Notes: generated from the sequence alone by a model not told the origin. Shown: positions 17,784-26,231, numbered from the stretch's first letter. The stretch: DNA of 45,115 nucleotides from Aneurinibacillus terranovensis DSM 18919 (GCF_000430625.1 NZ_AUMJ01000050.1:1-45115), one strand, 5' to 3'. Numbers and translations are program-made.

Positions 17784-18785
17784 ATGAAGATAAGTATACT
17801 CGACCAATCACCCATTTCGCACGGAAAGAGTGCCGCAGAAGCACTGGCTGAGACCGCCCGGCTGATCCAGCGGGCTGAGCAGCTGGGCTATACGCGCTAC
17901 TGGGTAGCCGAGCACCACGGAATGGACTCCCTGGCTAATCCCTCGCCTGAAGTGCTGCTCGGTCAGCTTGGGGCCCTTACCTCTACCATCCGCATTGGTT
18001 CGGGTGCGGTGCTGCTGCCGCACTACAGCCCTTATAAAGTAGCTGAAAACTTCAACCTGTTGGCTACCCTGTATCCAGGAAGAATTGACCTCGGCATCGG
18101 ACGGGCGCCAGGCGGGTCCGCCCATGAGACATTAGCCCTACGGGAAAATTACCTGCAAAACGTCTTTCGCCTACCTTCCCTGCTCTCGGATTTAATCGGG
18201 TACCTTCAGGACGAACTACCGCCTGATCACCCGTTTGTCGGCATTCACGCCCGCCCTCAGCCACCTGTTGCGCCGGAATTATGGCTGCTTGGCACGAGCG
18301 GAAAAAGTGCGGCCTATGCCGCTGAACTGGGTACATCGTTTGCCTTTGGCCATTTTATGAGCGAGATCGATGGAACGGCTATCCTGCAAGACTACCGGCA
18401 AAACTTTCAGCCTTCCCGCATGCAGCAGCAGCCAAAAACGATTGTGACCGCATCCGCTATTTGTGCTGAAACAGAAGAGGAAGCAAACCGGCTGGCTGCA
18501 AGCCTTGATCTGTGGGCTGTACAGACGGACAGCGGGACAGCTTCCGGCGGCATTCCGTCCGTAGCTGAAGCACTCGCCTATCCCTACAGTGAAGCGGAGC
18601 AAGAGTTAATCCGAAAGAGACATCGACGCATGTTAATCGGCACGCCAGGGCAGATCAAGAAGCAAATAAAAGAACTACAGGAGGCGTATCAGGCAGATGA
18701 ATGGATGTTTGTCACGATTACCCACGATTACGAGACCCGACTTCGCTCTTATGAACTGTTGGCGGATGCTCTGCTCAGAGAATAA
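17784..18785 (+). CDS. LLM-class flavin-dependent oxidoreductase (luciferase-like), copy 2
   Basis: A 333-residue paralogue of the protein at 6444-7502, with the same blocks: ISILDQSPI at the N-terminus, [81 protein letters not shown] and a C-terminal LRSYELLADAL. The start at 17784 gives the family N-terminus; GGGAGG is 14 bases upstream, a rather long spacing, and an in-frame start at 17763 would lack a site. GC content is visibly higher than in the surrounding AT-rich genes. The substrate is unknown. Confidence 0.88.
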   Translation: MKISILDQSPISHGKSAAEALAETARLIQRAEQLGYTRYWVAEHHGMDSLANPSPEVLLGQLGALTSTIRIGSGAVLLPHYSPYKVAENFNLLATLYPGRIDLGIGRAPGGSAHETLALRENYLQNVFRLPSLLSDLIGYLQDELPPDHPFVGIHARPQPPVAPELWLLGTSGKSAAYAAELGTSFAFGHFMSEIDGTAILQDYRQNFQPSRMQQQPKTIVTASAICAETEEEANRLAASLDLWAVQTDSGTASGGIPSVAEALAYPYSEAEQELIRKRHRRMLIGTPGQIKKQIKELQEAYQADEWMFVTITHDYETRLRSYELLADALLRE

Positions 18786-18804
18786 AAGCCTGATAATCGA
18801 GTAG

Positions 18805-18828
18805 GAGGGGGCGATGAACCCCCGACCT
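18805..18828. other. GC-rich hairpin
   Basis: An AGG-GGGGG / CCCCC-CCT type hairpin around gcgatgaa (roughly 18803-18830) directly follows the oxidoreductase stop. It lacks a T-run on the plus strand. It may be a terminator-like or transcript-stabilising structure. Confidence 0.4.
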
Positions 18829-18898
18829 CTCACCTATGAAAAAATGCAAGTACTTCTCGAAAAAAATATTTTAATGTACAACTCGAGCGTAGGTTATA

Positions 18899-18928
18899 TC
18901 CTTGGATTTGAATAAATCCGTGGAAAAC
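18899..18928. repeat. degenerate copy of the ars terminator hairpin
   Basis: The segment GAATAAATCCGTGGAAA and its neighbours here nearly repeat the hairpin at 22138-22170 downstream of arsC. The left arm is altered (CCTTGGATTT instead of CCACGGATTTT), so pairing is imperfect. The two copies are direct repeats flanking the tetR-MBL-ars block. Confidence 0.55.
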
Positions 18929-18952
18929 TTTACATTTCTGTATCTCATTTAT

Positions 18953-19513
18953 TTATTCCTTACACGTCAATCCGGCTACATACGTGTGTAAAATATGAAT
19001 CAAACTTTCATCCGTATTTACATCCATATTGAATCCTTTTCTTAATTCGAGGGAAGCAAATCCATGGACGATACTTCGAAGACCACGTACCGTATGGATC
19101 GCGTTTATCGGATCGAGTTCAAATGCTTCTAAAACATGTAATAAAAGAGCAACAATTTCATTTCCGGCCGCTTGAATATCCGGATTTAAAAAATCCGGCG
19201 CTCCCATCATCGCTTCATAAAGTCCCGGATGCCGGCGAACAAATGAAACATAAGCAATCCCGATGGAATACAGAGCTTCTGCGCCGGATTTACCAATCGC
19301 CGCTTCCGCCAGTTGATTCTTTAATTTTCGAATCGAATACAAAGCAAGTTCTTTTTTTAGGCCAGCCAGCCCTTCCACATGATTGTACAACGAAGGAAGC
19401 CGTATCTGTAATTTTTTGGCCACCGAGGCGAGTGTGATTTTGTCAAACCCTTCACGATCGGCAAGTTCGGCTGCCGCCTTAAGAACCGTCATTTTATCAA
19501 GACCTCGCCGCAT
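18953..19513 (-). CDS. TetR/AcrR-family regulator
   Basis: A 186-residue TetR-type repressor. The N-terminal helix-turn-helix is TVLKAAAELADREGFDKITLASVAKKLQIRLPSLYNHVEGLAGLKKEL. The ligand domain (YVSFVRRHPGLYEAMMGAPDFLNPDI...VRGLRSIVHGFASLE) resembles the TetR C-terminal family with a WHG-like motif. GAGGGG precedes the ATG. The start overlaps the 3' end of the truncated MBL gene by 17 bp, so the two are co-transcribed and coupled. It probably autoregulates through the double palindrome at 19821-19862. Confidence 0.85.
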   Translation of the reverse strand: MRRGLDKMTVLKAAAELADREGFDKITLASVAKKLQIRLPSLYNHVEGLAGLKKELALYSIRKLKNQLAEAAIGKSGAEALYSIGIAYVSFVRRHPGLYEAMMGAPDFLNPDIQAAGNEIVALLLHVLEAFELDPINAIHTVRGLRSIVHGFASLELRKGFNMDVNTDESLIHILHTYVAGLTCKE

Positions 19514-19832
19514 GATTTTCCCCTCTTCCCCATGATTTCTCCGCGTCTTTTATTGCCCTGCTCATCACCTCAGATGGGTCGGTTATCATAGCTCCATGGC
19601 CTACAGCCAGTATGGACGGATTAAGATCTTTCAATCTTCGCGCACTTGCCAATGCCACTTCCTTATTCCATGTTCCAAAAGCCGGGAATGGAAATAATGG
19701 TTTCACTTTTCCGGCAACGGCTATACCACCGTATGTCTGAAATGCATCTCCGGCAATTAATGCCCGGTTTCTCTCATCTAAAAACGCCATCGAACCAGGG
19801 GTATGCCCCGGAGCAAAGATAAAACTAATCAT
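19497..19832 (-). pseudogene. metallo-beta-lactamase-fold hydrolase, C-terminal half
   Basis: A 111-codon frame beginning MISFIFAPGHTPGSMAFLDERNRALIAGDAFQTYGG matches the second half of MBL-fold hydrolases: the third metal His (APGHTPGS), the bridging Asp (AGDAF) and the late His (AVGHGAM). The HxHxDH motif and everything before it, normally over 80 residues, are absent. The ATG lies inside a palindromic operator, so an upstream deletion seems to have fused the control region to the middle of the gene. A translated product would lack the metal site. Confidence 0.8.
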
Positions 19833-19862
19833 ATTAGTATTATAACTAATATGATTAGTTTT
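19821..19862. promoter_or_regulatory. double palindromic operator
   Basis: A perfect 18-bp inverted repeat with a 6-bp centre. Each arm itself contains a palindrome: ACTAATCATATTAGT (19824-19838) and ACTAATATGATTAGT (19845-19859), both of the form ACTAAT-N3-ATTAGT. This fits two adjacent dimer sites of a TetR-type repressor, presumably the one encoded just downstream. The truncated MBL frame starts inside the first site. Confidence 0.7.
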
Positions 19863-19939
19863 TCAAGTGAAATTTCTCACCCAATGCAACTCTTTTTTAT
19901 CTCTTCATTGATTTATAGCCATCAAAATAAAAAAAGATA

Positions 19940-19985
19940 TTGTGTTTTTATATAATCAGATAATAATATAATCATTGAGTTATAT
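19940..19985 (+). promoter_or_regulatory. ars operon promoter/operator region
   Basis: TTGTGT (19940-19945) and TAATAT (19964-19969) with an 18-bp spacer form a plausible promoter. The overlapping AT-rich sequence has dyad symmetry (ATATAA...TTATAT), as expected for an ArsR operator. Confidence 0.45.
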
Positions 19986-20001
19986 AAATGGAGGCAGATA
20001 T

Positions 20002-20349
20002 ATGGAAGATACAATCGAAAAGCTGTCTTCTCTGCTTAAGGTAGTGGGAAATAAGACACGTCTTACGATTCTTGGTTATTTGAAGGAGAAAGAACTGTGT
20101 GTATGCGACCTGGTTAACTTATTAAGTATGTCACAACCTGGTATTAGCCAACATTTAAAAAAGCTGCGGGCAGCTGGTATCATCCATGAGCGAAGAGAAG
20201 GGACATGGGCATATTTTCGAATAAATACAGAACTTGAACCTTATCTTGCCCAAATTATTGAAGCTATCCCTTCACAAACGGATCGTTTGAAAGATTACGA
20301 GGCATCCGTGCAAAACAACTGCTGTGATGTTGAAGTAGAAAACAAATAG
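20002..20349 (+). CDS. arsR: ArsR-family arsenite-responsive repressor
   Basis: A 115-residue winged-helix repressor. The metalloid-sensing motif ELCVCDL lies in the recognition region, followed by [37 protein letters not shown]. Binding of As(III) to the Cys pair releases DNA. A further CC pair near the C-terminus ([11 protein letters not shown]) could add a ligand. The start at 20002 has GGAGG seven bases upstream; the in-frame ATG at 19975 lacks one. First gene of arsRBC, 16 bp before arsB. Confidence 0.93.
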   Translation: MEDTIEKLSSLLKVVGNKTRLTILGYLKEKELCVCDLVNLLSMSQPGISQHLKKLRAAGIIHERREGTWAYFRINTELEPYLAQIIEAIPSQTDRLKDYEASVQNNCCDVEVENK

Positions 20350-20365
20350 AAGTGGAGAAGAACAC

Positions 20366-21661
20366 ATGCATGCTTGGAGTGCTTTTATTATTTTTGCCAT
20401 CACCTTAGTGTTTGTGATTTGGCAGCCCAGGGGGTTAAATATCGCGTGGTCAGCGACTGCCGGTGCGATTTTAGCTTTATTGTTCGGAGTAGTAACATTT
20501 GGCGATGTTGTGACGGTTGCACATATCGTTTGGAATGCTACTCTGGCATTTGTAGCCATTATTCTTATCTCATTAATTCTTGACGAAATTGGATTCTTTG
20601 AATGGTCTGCTCTGCATATGGCACGGCTGGCGAAAGGAAACGGCAGACGGATGTTTGTTTACGTTGTCCTATTAGGAGCTGCTGTAGCTGCGTTCTTTGC
20701 CAATGATGGAGCAGCCCTTATCATTACGCCGATCGTGCTCGCACAAGTTCGTGCCCTAAAATTTGATGAGCGGATGGTACTCCCATTCATTATGGCAAGT
20801 GGATTTATTGCTGATACTACATCCCTCCCTCTGGTAGTAAGCAATCTGGTTAACATTGTATCAGCCGATTACTTTGATATTGGATTTATCAAGTATGCAA
20901 GCCGGATGATCGTCGTCGACTTCTTCTCGTTAGCAGCAAGCCTGTTGGTACTGTATCTGTTCTTCCGTAAGAGTATTCCGGCAGACTATAATGTATCACA
21001 GCTAAAGAAGCCGCAAGAAGCGATCAAAGATCAAGGAATGTTCCGTTTATCTTGGATCGTATTAAGTATTCTTCTGGCTGGTTACTTGTTCAGTGAGTCC
21101 TTCGGTATTCCTGTATCCGTGATTGCTGGAGTTGTTGCCATCATTTTTATTCTGGCAGCACGTAGAAGTCATGTTATTCAAACGGCGAAAGTAGTAAAAG
21201 ATGCACCATGGGCCGTCGTTATTTTCTCGATTGGTATGTACGTTGTTGTATATGGATTAAAAAACGCTGGCTTAACTAACATGCTTGGACAACTCATTCA
21301 AACAACGGCTGACAAAGGATTGCTTGCAACAACCATAGGAATGGGCTTTATTGCTGCGATTCTCTCATCCATTATGAACAACATGCCAACTGTCATGATT
21401 GATGCTTTAGCAGTTAAAGTGACACAAACACAGGGAATCATTCGGGAAGCTTTGGTATATGCAAATGTGATTGGCTGTGATTTAGGACCAAAAATCACAC
21501 CCATCGGATCACTCGCGACACTGCTGTGGCTTCATGTTCTCTCGCGAAAAGGTGTAAAAATCACCTGGGGCTACTATTTTAAAATAGGAATTTTATTAAC
21601 CATTCCAACGCTGTTTGTCACACTCGTTGGGCTGTATCTCTGGCTCAACACAGTTTCATAA
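20366..21661 (+). CDS. arsB: arsenite efflux permease ArsB
   Basis: A 431-residue, roughly 12-helix permease of the ArsB/NhaD ion transporter superfamily that expels arsenite (and antimonite). Family blocks are [84 protein letters not shown] and [25 protein letters not shown]. The length is normal. It lies between arsR and arsC, with no arsA nearby, so it probably works as a secondary carrier. Confidence 0.95.
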   Translation: MHAWSAFIIFAITLVFVIWQPRGLNIAWSATAGAILALLFGVVTFGDVVTVAHIVWNATLAFVAIILISLILDEIGFFEWSALHMARLAKGNGRRMFVYVVLLGAAVAAFFANDGAALIITPIVLAQVRALKFDERMVLPFIMASGFIADTTSLPLVVSNLVNIVSADYFDIGFIKYASRMIVVDFFSLAASLLVLYLFFRKSIPADYNVSQLKKPQEAIKDQGMFRLSWIVLSILLAGYLFSESFGIPVSVIAGVVAIIFILAARRSHVIQTAKVVKDAPWAVVIFSIGMYVVVYGLKNAGLTNMLGQLIQTTADKGLLATTIGMGFIAAILSSIMNNMPTVMIDALAVKVTQTQGIIREALVYANVIGCDLGPKITPIGSLATLLWLHVLSRKGVKITWGYYFKIGILLTIPTLFVTLVGLYLWLNTVS

Positions 21662-21705
21662 ATCTCATATAAATCTCATTAGTGGAACGCCTGGGAGGTA
21701 TTATC

Positions 21706-22131
21706 ATGGCAGATAACAGAAAAATTATCTATTTTCTTTGCACAGGGAATTCCTGCCGGAGTCAAATGGCAGAAGGATTCGGTAAAAGATATTTGGGCGA
21801 CGAATATGATGTATACAGTGCAGGCATTGAAGCACACGGACTCAACCCGAATGCGGTAAAAGCAATGGCGGAAAAGGAAATCGATATTTCAAACCAAACT
21901 TCCGATATGATCGATCCAGAATTATTGAATAAAGCTGACTACGTTGTTACTCTGTGCGGAGATGCCAACGATAAATGCCCAGTGACACCTCCACATGTAA
22001 AGCGCGATCATTGGGGATTTGATGACCCGGCTAAAGCTACTGGTACTGAAGAAGAAAAATGGGCTTTCTTTCAACGTGTACGGGATGAAATTGAAGAAAG
22101 AATTCAACGTTTTGCTGAAGAGGGAAAATAA
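21706..22131 (+). CDS. arsC: arsenate reductase, thioredoxin-coupled type
   Basis: A 141-residue arsenate reductase of the low-molecular-weight phosphatase fold. The P-loop [16 protein letters not shown] holds the nucleophilic Cys, and the redox pair is in [14 protein letters not shown]. It reduces As(V) to As(III) for export by ArsB and is regenerated by thioredoxin. Start at 21706 chosen because GGGAGG precedes it and the family begins at this point. Last gene of arsRBC; a strong terminator follows. Confidence 0.95.
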   Translation: MADNRKIIYFLCTGNSCRSQMAEGFGKRYLGDEYDVYSAGIEAHGLNPNAVKAMAEKEIDISNQTSDMIDPELLNKADYVVTLCGDANDKCPVTPPHVKRDHWGFDDPAKATGTEEEKWAFFQRVRDEIEERIQRFAEEGK

Positions 22132-22137
22132 AAGTTT

Positions 22138-22170
22138 CTTTCCACGGATTTTGAATAAATCCGTGGAAAG
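22138..22170. terminator. bidirectional terminator after arsC
   Basis: CTTTCCACGGATTT (22138-22151) pairs with AAATCCGTGGAAAG (22157-22170). It is strong enough to end arsRBC and lies between two convergent genes. A degenerate copy is at 18899-18928. Confidence 0.8.
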
Positions 22171-22184
22171 AACGACACCTTTTA

Positions 22185-22496
22185 TTAAATAAAAAAGGGA
22201 GAGAAGAATGGAGAGAAAAAGGGGAACGGAATAAAAAATCGATTGAAAAAGAAAGGGCGTCTAAAGAAAAAAGGACGTCTAAAAAAGAATTGGGCTATTT
22301 GTACATCTTCGCTTTGAGTTTTGATGTTTTGGCCAATTACTTTAAGGGCGGAATTGACACTGTAAAAGTCAGGAAACAAAACCGTTACTCCCTGGTTATC
22401 AACCTTTTCAATCTTTCCATAATACGCGCCGTACTTTGTGTTAATCATCGTCCATTTCCCAACACTTTCAGTCAACGTCTGCCGAAGATTGGACAT
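22185..22496 (-). CDS. small protein with Sm-like N-terminus and Phe-rich tail
   Basis: A 103-residue protein. Residues 1-65 (VGKWTMINTKYGAYYGKIEKVDNQGVTVLFPDF) look like a small beta-barrel of the Sm/SH3 kind. Residues 69-103 are an aromatic low-complexity tail built of RRPFFF and FSPFF repeats; more than half of the tail is phenylalanine, with Pro and Arg. AAGGAGG precedes the ATG, so it is a real gene. Comparable aromatic tails occur in some spore-surface proteins of Bacillaceae, but I cannot name this family. The terminator downstream of arsC is shared. Confidence 0.7.
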   Translation of the reverse strand: MSNLRQTLTESVGKWTMINTKYGAYYGKIEKVDNQGVTVLFPDFYSVNSALKVIGQNIKTQSEDVQIAQFFFRRPFFFRRPFFFNRFFIPFPFFSPFFSPFFI

Positions 22497-22562
22497 TGTT
22501 GGTTTCCTCCTTATTAAAACTTTTTTCTATACTGTATGACACAGCAAAGCTTCTTGTCCTAG

Positions 22563-22807
22563 TTAAATATCTATTTTATACGGCTTGCCGGGCACACAAT
22601 AAAAAAACAGCCCGTAATCATTATAAAAGTCGTACGTGCAATTTCTAAACTTGTCTCCTGATTCATTTCTAAATACCTTCCGATGCTTCTCCCAGAGTTC
22701 CCCTAACATTTTCCCTTGATACGCACCGTTTTTTATGATGCTTTGCCCATGCGGATGGGCGGAAATCGCCCAGTATTCCCTTTTCGAAAGATACGTGTCA
22801 TTACATT
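22563..22807 (-). pseudogene. C-terminal remnant of an unidentified gene
   Basis: The minus strand is open for about 80 codons and reads REYWAISAHPHGQSIIKNGA, then MLGELWEKHRKVFRNESGDK, ending in FYCVPGKPYKIDI. The composition is clearly protein-like, but there is no start codon (stop TAA just upstream) and no ribosome site. I do not recognise the family. It starts right next to the perfect hairpin at 22833-22870. Confidence 0.5.
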
Positions 22808-22832
22808 ATGAACAACCGTAAAAAAGTAAAGA

Positions 22833-22870
22833 GGGCTATACCAGGAAACATGCGTTTCCTGGTATAGCCC
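22833..22870 (-). terminator. intrinsic terminator
   Basis: A perfect 16-bp stem (GGGCTATACCAGGAAA with its complement, loop CATGCG), followed on the minus strand by a T-rich stretch. It ends the DUF2512 gene. Confidence 0.85.
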
Positions 22871-22884
22871 CCTATCGACTTGTA

Positions 22885-23277
22885 TTACAGCCTGTTAATC
22901 ATCTCTGTCAGAGTGGGGCGATCCATGCCAAATACGTTTCTTTCCATATAAATATGGTAGATGAATTCTTCTACGCAAAGAGCAATCGTAATCAGGCTGA
23001 AGAGAAAATAATGGCCGTAACCCAAAGAAACGCCGAGCCATACATGCACCGCCCAGACTCCTGAAAAGATAAGAGGTGCGTCGATAAGCAAGGCTACTGT
23101 ACCGCCAAATCTAGGTAAAATAAACAAATCCCCAATCAGATAAGTTGCTGGTGCCAGAATAACAATCAGAATTAGTACGTGGCTGAACGGTTCATTATAA
23201 ACAAGACCAATAAACAGTGAAAAGTTAACTGTAAACCTGAGAAGTTTAATAAGCAGCGCTTTCACATACTTGCTCAT
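22885..23277 (-). CDS. DUF2512 (YndM-like) membrane protein
   Basis: A 130-residue protein with four transmembrane helices. The stretch PATYLIGDLFILPRFGGTVALLIDAPLIF is the DUF2512/YndM hallmark. The function of the family is unknown; it is common in spore-forming Bacillaceae. The start is ambiguous: ATG at 23277 gives the family N-terminus (MSKYVKALLIKLL), with GAGGAG 15 bases upstream; in-frame ATGs at 23292 and 23334 are less likely. A strong terminator follows. Confidence 0.8.
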   Translation of the reverse strand: MSKYVKALLIKLLRFTVNFSLFIGLVYNEPFSHVLILIVILAPATYLIGDLFILPRFGGTVALLIDAPLIFSGVWAVHVWLGVSLGYGHYFLFSLITIALCVEEFIYHIYMERNVFGMDRPTLTEMINRL

Positions 23278-23334
23278 AACGGGAACACGCATCTCCTCTC
23301 GCTCTATTCTATTGCCTGTTTTAACTGATTCCAC

Positions 23335-23747
23335 GCAATAACAAGGACGGCTTTTTTCCCCAGTCCAGAAACCGCGCTTTTCGGATAGTTACACTTTCCG
23401 TCCGCTCCGCATACTCTTCAGTATGCAGTTTAAGTCTAATTATACAATACTTTTAAAAGTAGTAACAAACAAAATAGTAAGAATAATACAAAATGTAGAA
23501 AAGCCCGTCTTATGGGCGGATCCCATGTTAAAAAGCGATTGGCAAACGATTTTTGGCTTTATTCCATTTTTCGGAATATAACCATAATATTATATGTACA
23601 CTTTCTCTTTGAAAAAACGTGCTGTCGAAATGAAAATACGTTTTTTCGAACCTAAATAACTATTTAGAATTGTTTAATTTTTTAATTGAAAATTAATTTT
23701 TTACTGTTATAATAGTATCAATTATAAAAAATACAGGAGTGATTGGA
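23335..23747. other. gene-free region before the small membrane protein
   Basis: About 410 bp, AT-rich towards the right. A short GGGC/GCCC hairpin lies near 23502-23520. A likely promoter for the small gene (TATAATAG at about 23708) is at the right end. I see no open frame with a start. Confidence 0.35.
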
Positions 23748-23846
23748 ATGAAATATGTTAAAAATTTTGCTTTCGGTATGGTCTATGGAATTTTTGCGAT
23801 CGGTGGCGTTCTCGTATTGGCAATCAAGGAGTTGGCAAATCTCTAA
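23748..23846 (+). CDS. 32-residue single-pass membrane protein
   Basis: A very small gene encoding a 32-residue peptide that starts MKYVKNFAFGMVYGIFAIGG and ends VLVLAIKELANL. It has a basic N-terminus, one hydrophobic helix and a short polar end. It is supported by AGGAG eight bases before the ATG, a TATAAT-like box about 40 bp upstream, and a complete intrinsic terminator 50 bp downstream. No family is recognised. Confidence 0.7.
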   Translation: MKYVKNFAFGMVYGIFAIGGVLVLAIKELANL

Positions 23847-23898
23847 CATGAAAACACTGTTTATTCAAACCATTAAAAAAACAATACCTTTTAGATAA

Positions 23899-23934
23899 CA
23901 ACCCCACTCTGCAAATAGATGGGGTTGCTTTTTT
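23899..23934 (+). terminator. intrinsic terminator of the 32-residue gene
   Basis: CAACCCCA (23899-23906) pairs with TGGGGTTG (23920-23927), followed by CTTTTTT. Confidence 0.85.
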
Positions 23935-24052
23935 GCGCCGGGACAGGAATCAACTTTTTTCTTTCGATTGAATTTTGGATTTCTTTTTCCATCTTTCCCT
24001 TTCCCGGACTGAGAATGATTGGTAGTAGGAAGGGCCCCGACCGTTTGTTTTT

Positions 24053-24289
24053 TCAGGGATACATGTATCCCTTTCCGCGCAATCGCTGAACTAGAAACGG
24101 ACCATGTTCTTTCGTTACGGCTTGCACCGTCACATGTCCTAAAGAAAGACGCTCTTCAATTTGAACTCCAATCAAAATACCAAGACTATAACTTAAACAA
24201 TAAACAATTAAGTCGATTGGCTCATTCAGGTGATCGAGAACAATTTTAAACCCAATCACATAAATTCCGATTTCGCCGACCGGTACGCT
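24053..24289 (-). pseudogene. UPF0316/DUF2179 membrane protein fragment (YebE-like)
   Basis: The open minus frame reads VIGFKIVLDHLNEPIDLIVY, then CLSYSLGILIGVQIEERLSLGHVTVQAV, ending at GKGYMYP. This matches the middle of UPF0316 (YebE-like) proteins, where a membrane helix is followed by G-x-x-I/V-G-x-x-I-E-E-K/R-L-A-L-G-Y-V-T-V. The N-terminal helices and the rest of the soluble domain are missing. The upstream end overlaps the aldehyde dehydrogenase fragment, indicating a deletion that joined the two genes. Confidence 0.65.
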
Positions 24290-24429
24290 TCATCGATGTC
24301 CTTTTCATTCGCTAACCGAATTTCAGCAAGAATGTCATCATTATATGGATTTTTATCTGCGTAGACTCTTTCGCTGTTTCCCTCTCTCCATTGACCACCA
24401 ATAAATTGCTTGTTCCATTTTGCGTTCAT
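24256..24429 (-). pseudogene. aldehyde dehydrogenase, N-terminal fragment
   Basis: Starting at an ATG (24429) with AAGGAAGAGG upstream, the frame reads MNAKWNKQFIGGQWREGNSE and continues RVYADKNPYNDDILAEIRLANEKDIDEAYRSAKSEF before a stop. This is the N-terminus of an NAD(P)-dependent aldehyde dehydrogenase. The other roughly 430 residues, including the catalytic Cys and Glu, are gone. The break joins it to the UPF0316 fragment. Confidence 0.75.
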
Positions 24430-24574
24430 TTGGCCTCTTCCTTTCCATCCTACTGATTGCTTGTCTATGTTTAGTTTCTCCTTGAATATTCCAAGGTTAC
24501 ACCGGTAATGACCTCTACCTATACCTACTCTTTCATTGATCCTTCAGTAATCTTGTCCTCCTTGCCGTCTTGCT

Positions 24575-25708
24575 TCACACTTCAAAATCTTTGATAGCTG
24601 CAGTAGGACTTAATACTTTTTCCGGATCAAACTCTTCCAGTGGTTCATCATTTTTTACTTTATTGACCCAATCCTCGTTTGCAAGGGCTCCACGGCCGAT
24701 CGTAATTACATCGGCATCGCCCTTTTCGATGATTTCTCTCGCTCTTTCTGGATCATGGAGATATCCATTTGCAATAACCGGTACATTTCCATACTTTTTA
24801 GCTAGTGCGGCAAGAGTAGCACCATGGTCACCAAAAGCAGGGTCTAAGGCCCTTGTCCCCTCATTTTCTGAGAAAGCAGGCTGCCAGACCTGGTATTCTG
24901 TTACATGAATAAAATCAACCCCGGCCTTTCCTAATTGTCCGAAGATAATCTCTGCATCTTTTTCTTTGCCTGCCCATTTATGATGGTGATCATTTACCTT
25001 TCCTTGCGAAATACGTATGCCGACTGTAAATTTATTACCAACAGCCTCACGAACAGCTATACATACTTCTACTAACAAACGGACACGATTTTCGGTGGAA
25101 CCACCATATTCATCTGTTCGTCGATTCATATAATCGGTTAGGAATTGATCCAGTATGTATCCATTGGCACCATGAATTTCAACTCCGTCAAATCCTGCCT
25201 CTTTTGCTCGTTTTGCTGCATCAACAAAACCTTGGATTATTCCTGTAATATCCTCTTTTGTCGCTTCCTTTGGAACGGGAAAGAAACCTTTTCCACCGTA
25301 AATCTCCAATTGTTCCCCTTTTGGTTGAACAGCAGAAGGCCCGAGTGTCTGCTCAGTAAAACGATTTCCTTGTGAAAGGGCACCTGCATGCATTAACTGA
25401 ACAAAGATTTTACCGCCTTCTTTGTGAACTGAATCCGTCACTTTTCTCCATGCTGCCACTTGTTCATTATTAATAATCCCTGGTTGGTTCAAATACCCTT
25501 GACTATATTTATCATCCGGATAAACACCTTCCGTAATAATGAGTCCAAATCCACCACGAGCAAATTTTGTGTAGTATGCTACCATTTGATCCGTTGCTAA
25601 ACCCTCAGGTGTTGCACTTGTGCGTGTCATTGGAGCAACACCTACCCGATTGTCTAACGTAATGTTACCTAACTTTATTTTTTCAAACAAAAGTTTTGTG
25701 CCCGTCAT
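24575..25708 (-). CDS. NADH:flavin oxidoreductase, old yellow enzyme family
   Basis: A 377-residue FMN-dependent ene-reductase of the old yellow enzyme family. Conserved blocks are LDNRVGVAPMTRTSATPEGLATDQMVAYY, GLIITEGVYP, FVQLMHAGALSQ, GFDGVEIHGANGYILDQFLTDYMNRRTDEYGGSTENRVRLLVEV (substrate-binding His-Asn pair and FMN contacts), ANGYLHDP and DVITIGRGALANEDWV. It reduces activated C=C bonds with NAD(P)H; the natural substrate is unknown. It lies 77 bp after a truncated FrnE-like gene on the same strand, divergent from a LysR regulator that probably controls both. Confidence 0.93.
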   Translation of the reverse strand: MTGTKLLFEKIKLGNITLDNRVGVAPMTRTSATPEGLATDQMVAYYTKFARGGFGLIITEGVYPDDKYSQGYLNQPGIINNEQVAAWRKVTDSVHKEGGKIFVQLMHAGALSQGNRFTEQTLGPSAVQPKGEQLEIYGGKGFFPVPKEATKEDITGIIQGFVDAAKRAKEAGFDGVEIHGANGYILDQFLTDYMNRRTDEYGGSTENRVRLLVEVCIAVREAVGNKFTVGIRISQGKVNDHHHKWAGKEKDAEIIFGQLGKAGVDFIHVTEYQVWQPAFSENEGTRALDPAFGDHGATLAALAKKYGNVPVIANGYLHDPERAREIIEKGDADVITIGRGALANEDWVNKVKNDEPLEEFDPEKVLSPTAAIKDFEV

Positions 25709-25785
25709 ATTAAAAATTACATCCTTTCTAAAAACATTTCATGTTATGTTTAATTTGTCAGTACATAAATTTTACTTAGCAGCCG

Positions 25786-25998
25786 TCAATTCCGCAGGTC
25801 ATTCCCTACCGATTGTTTCCACGTACTTTGTAAGTAATCGCCTTCAGGACGCAAAGTTTCATTAGGATAGGGGCGTAACTCGTAAGGCATCCATTCAACT
25901 TCTATATCTTTTCCTTTTATGGCTTCTTCAAGCGGTTTTTCTGCTAAGAAACAAAAAGGACAAACGTAGTCTGAATAAACCTTTATCTTTACTGACAT
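25786..25998 (-). pseudogene. DsbA-family (FrnE-like) thiol oxidoreductase, truncated
   Basis: 70 residues: MSVKIKVYSDYVCPFCFLAE with the CPFC active site, then EVEWMPYELRPYPNETLRPEGDYLQSTWKQSV, and an early stop after GNDLRN. This is the start of FrnE-like 2-hydroxychromene isomerase/DsbA proteins, which are normally about 210-240 residues. The helical domain is missing, so it is probably inactive. AGGAGGG precedes the ATG. The bases between it and the oxidoreductase gene hold no remnant of the C-terminus, so a deletion rather than a point stop is likely. Confidence 0.8.
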
Positions 25999-26231
25999 AT
26001 TTACATGCCCTCCTGTATTGTTTTCATACCGATACTTGTAATGTATCGAAATTATTTTTCAACCCACATTCATGTGCCTACACCTGCACTTACCCTTCCA
26101 TTACACCGAACTTTCTTTAGAATTATTATTCTTCTCTTTAATCATTGTAATTCGCTAATTATTATTAGTAAAATAGATAGATATGAATGATTCGTTCATT
26201 AAAATCGAACGCAAGGAGACACACATAGAGT

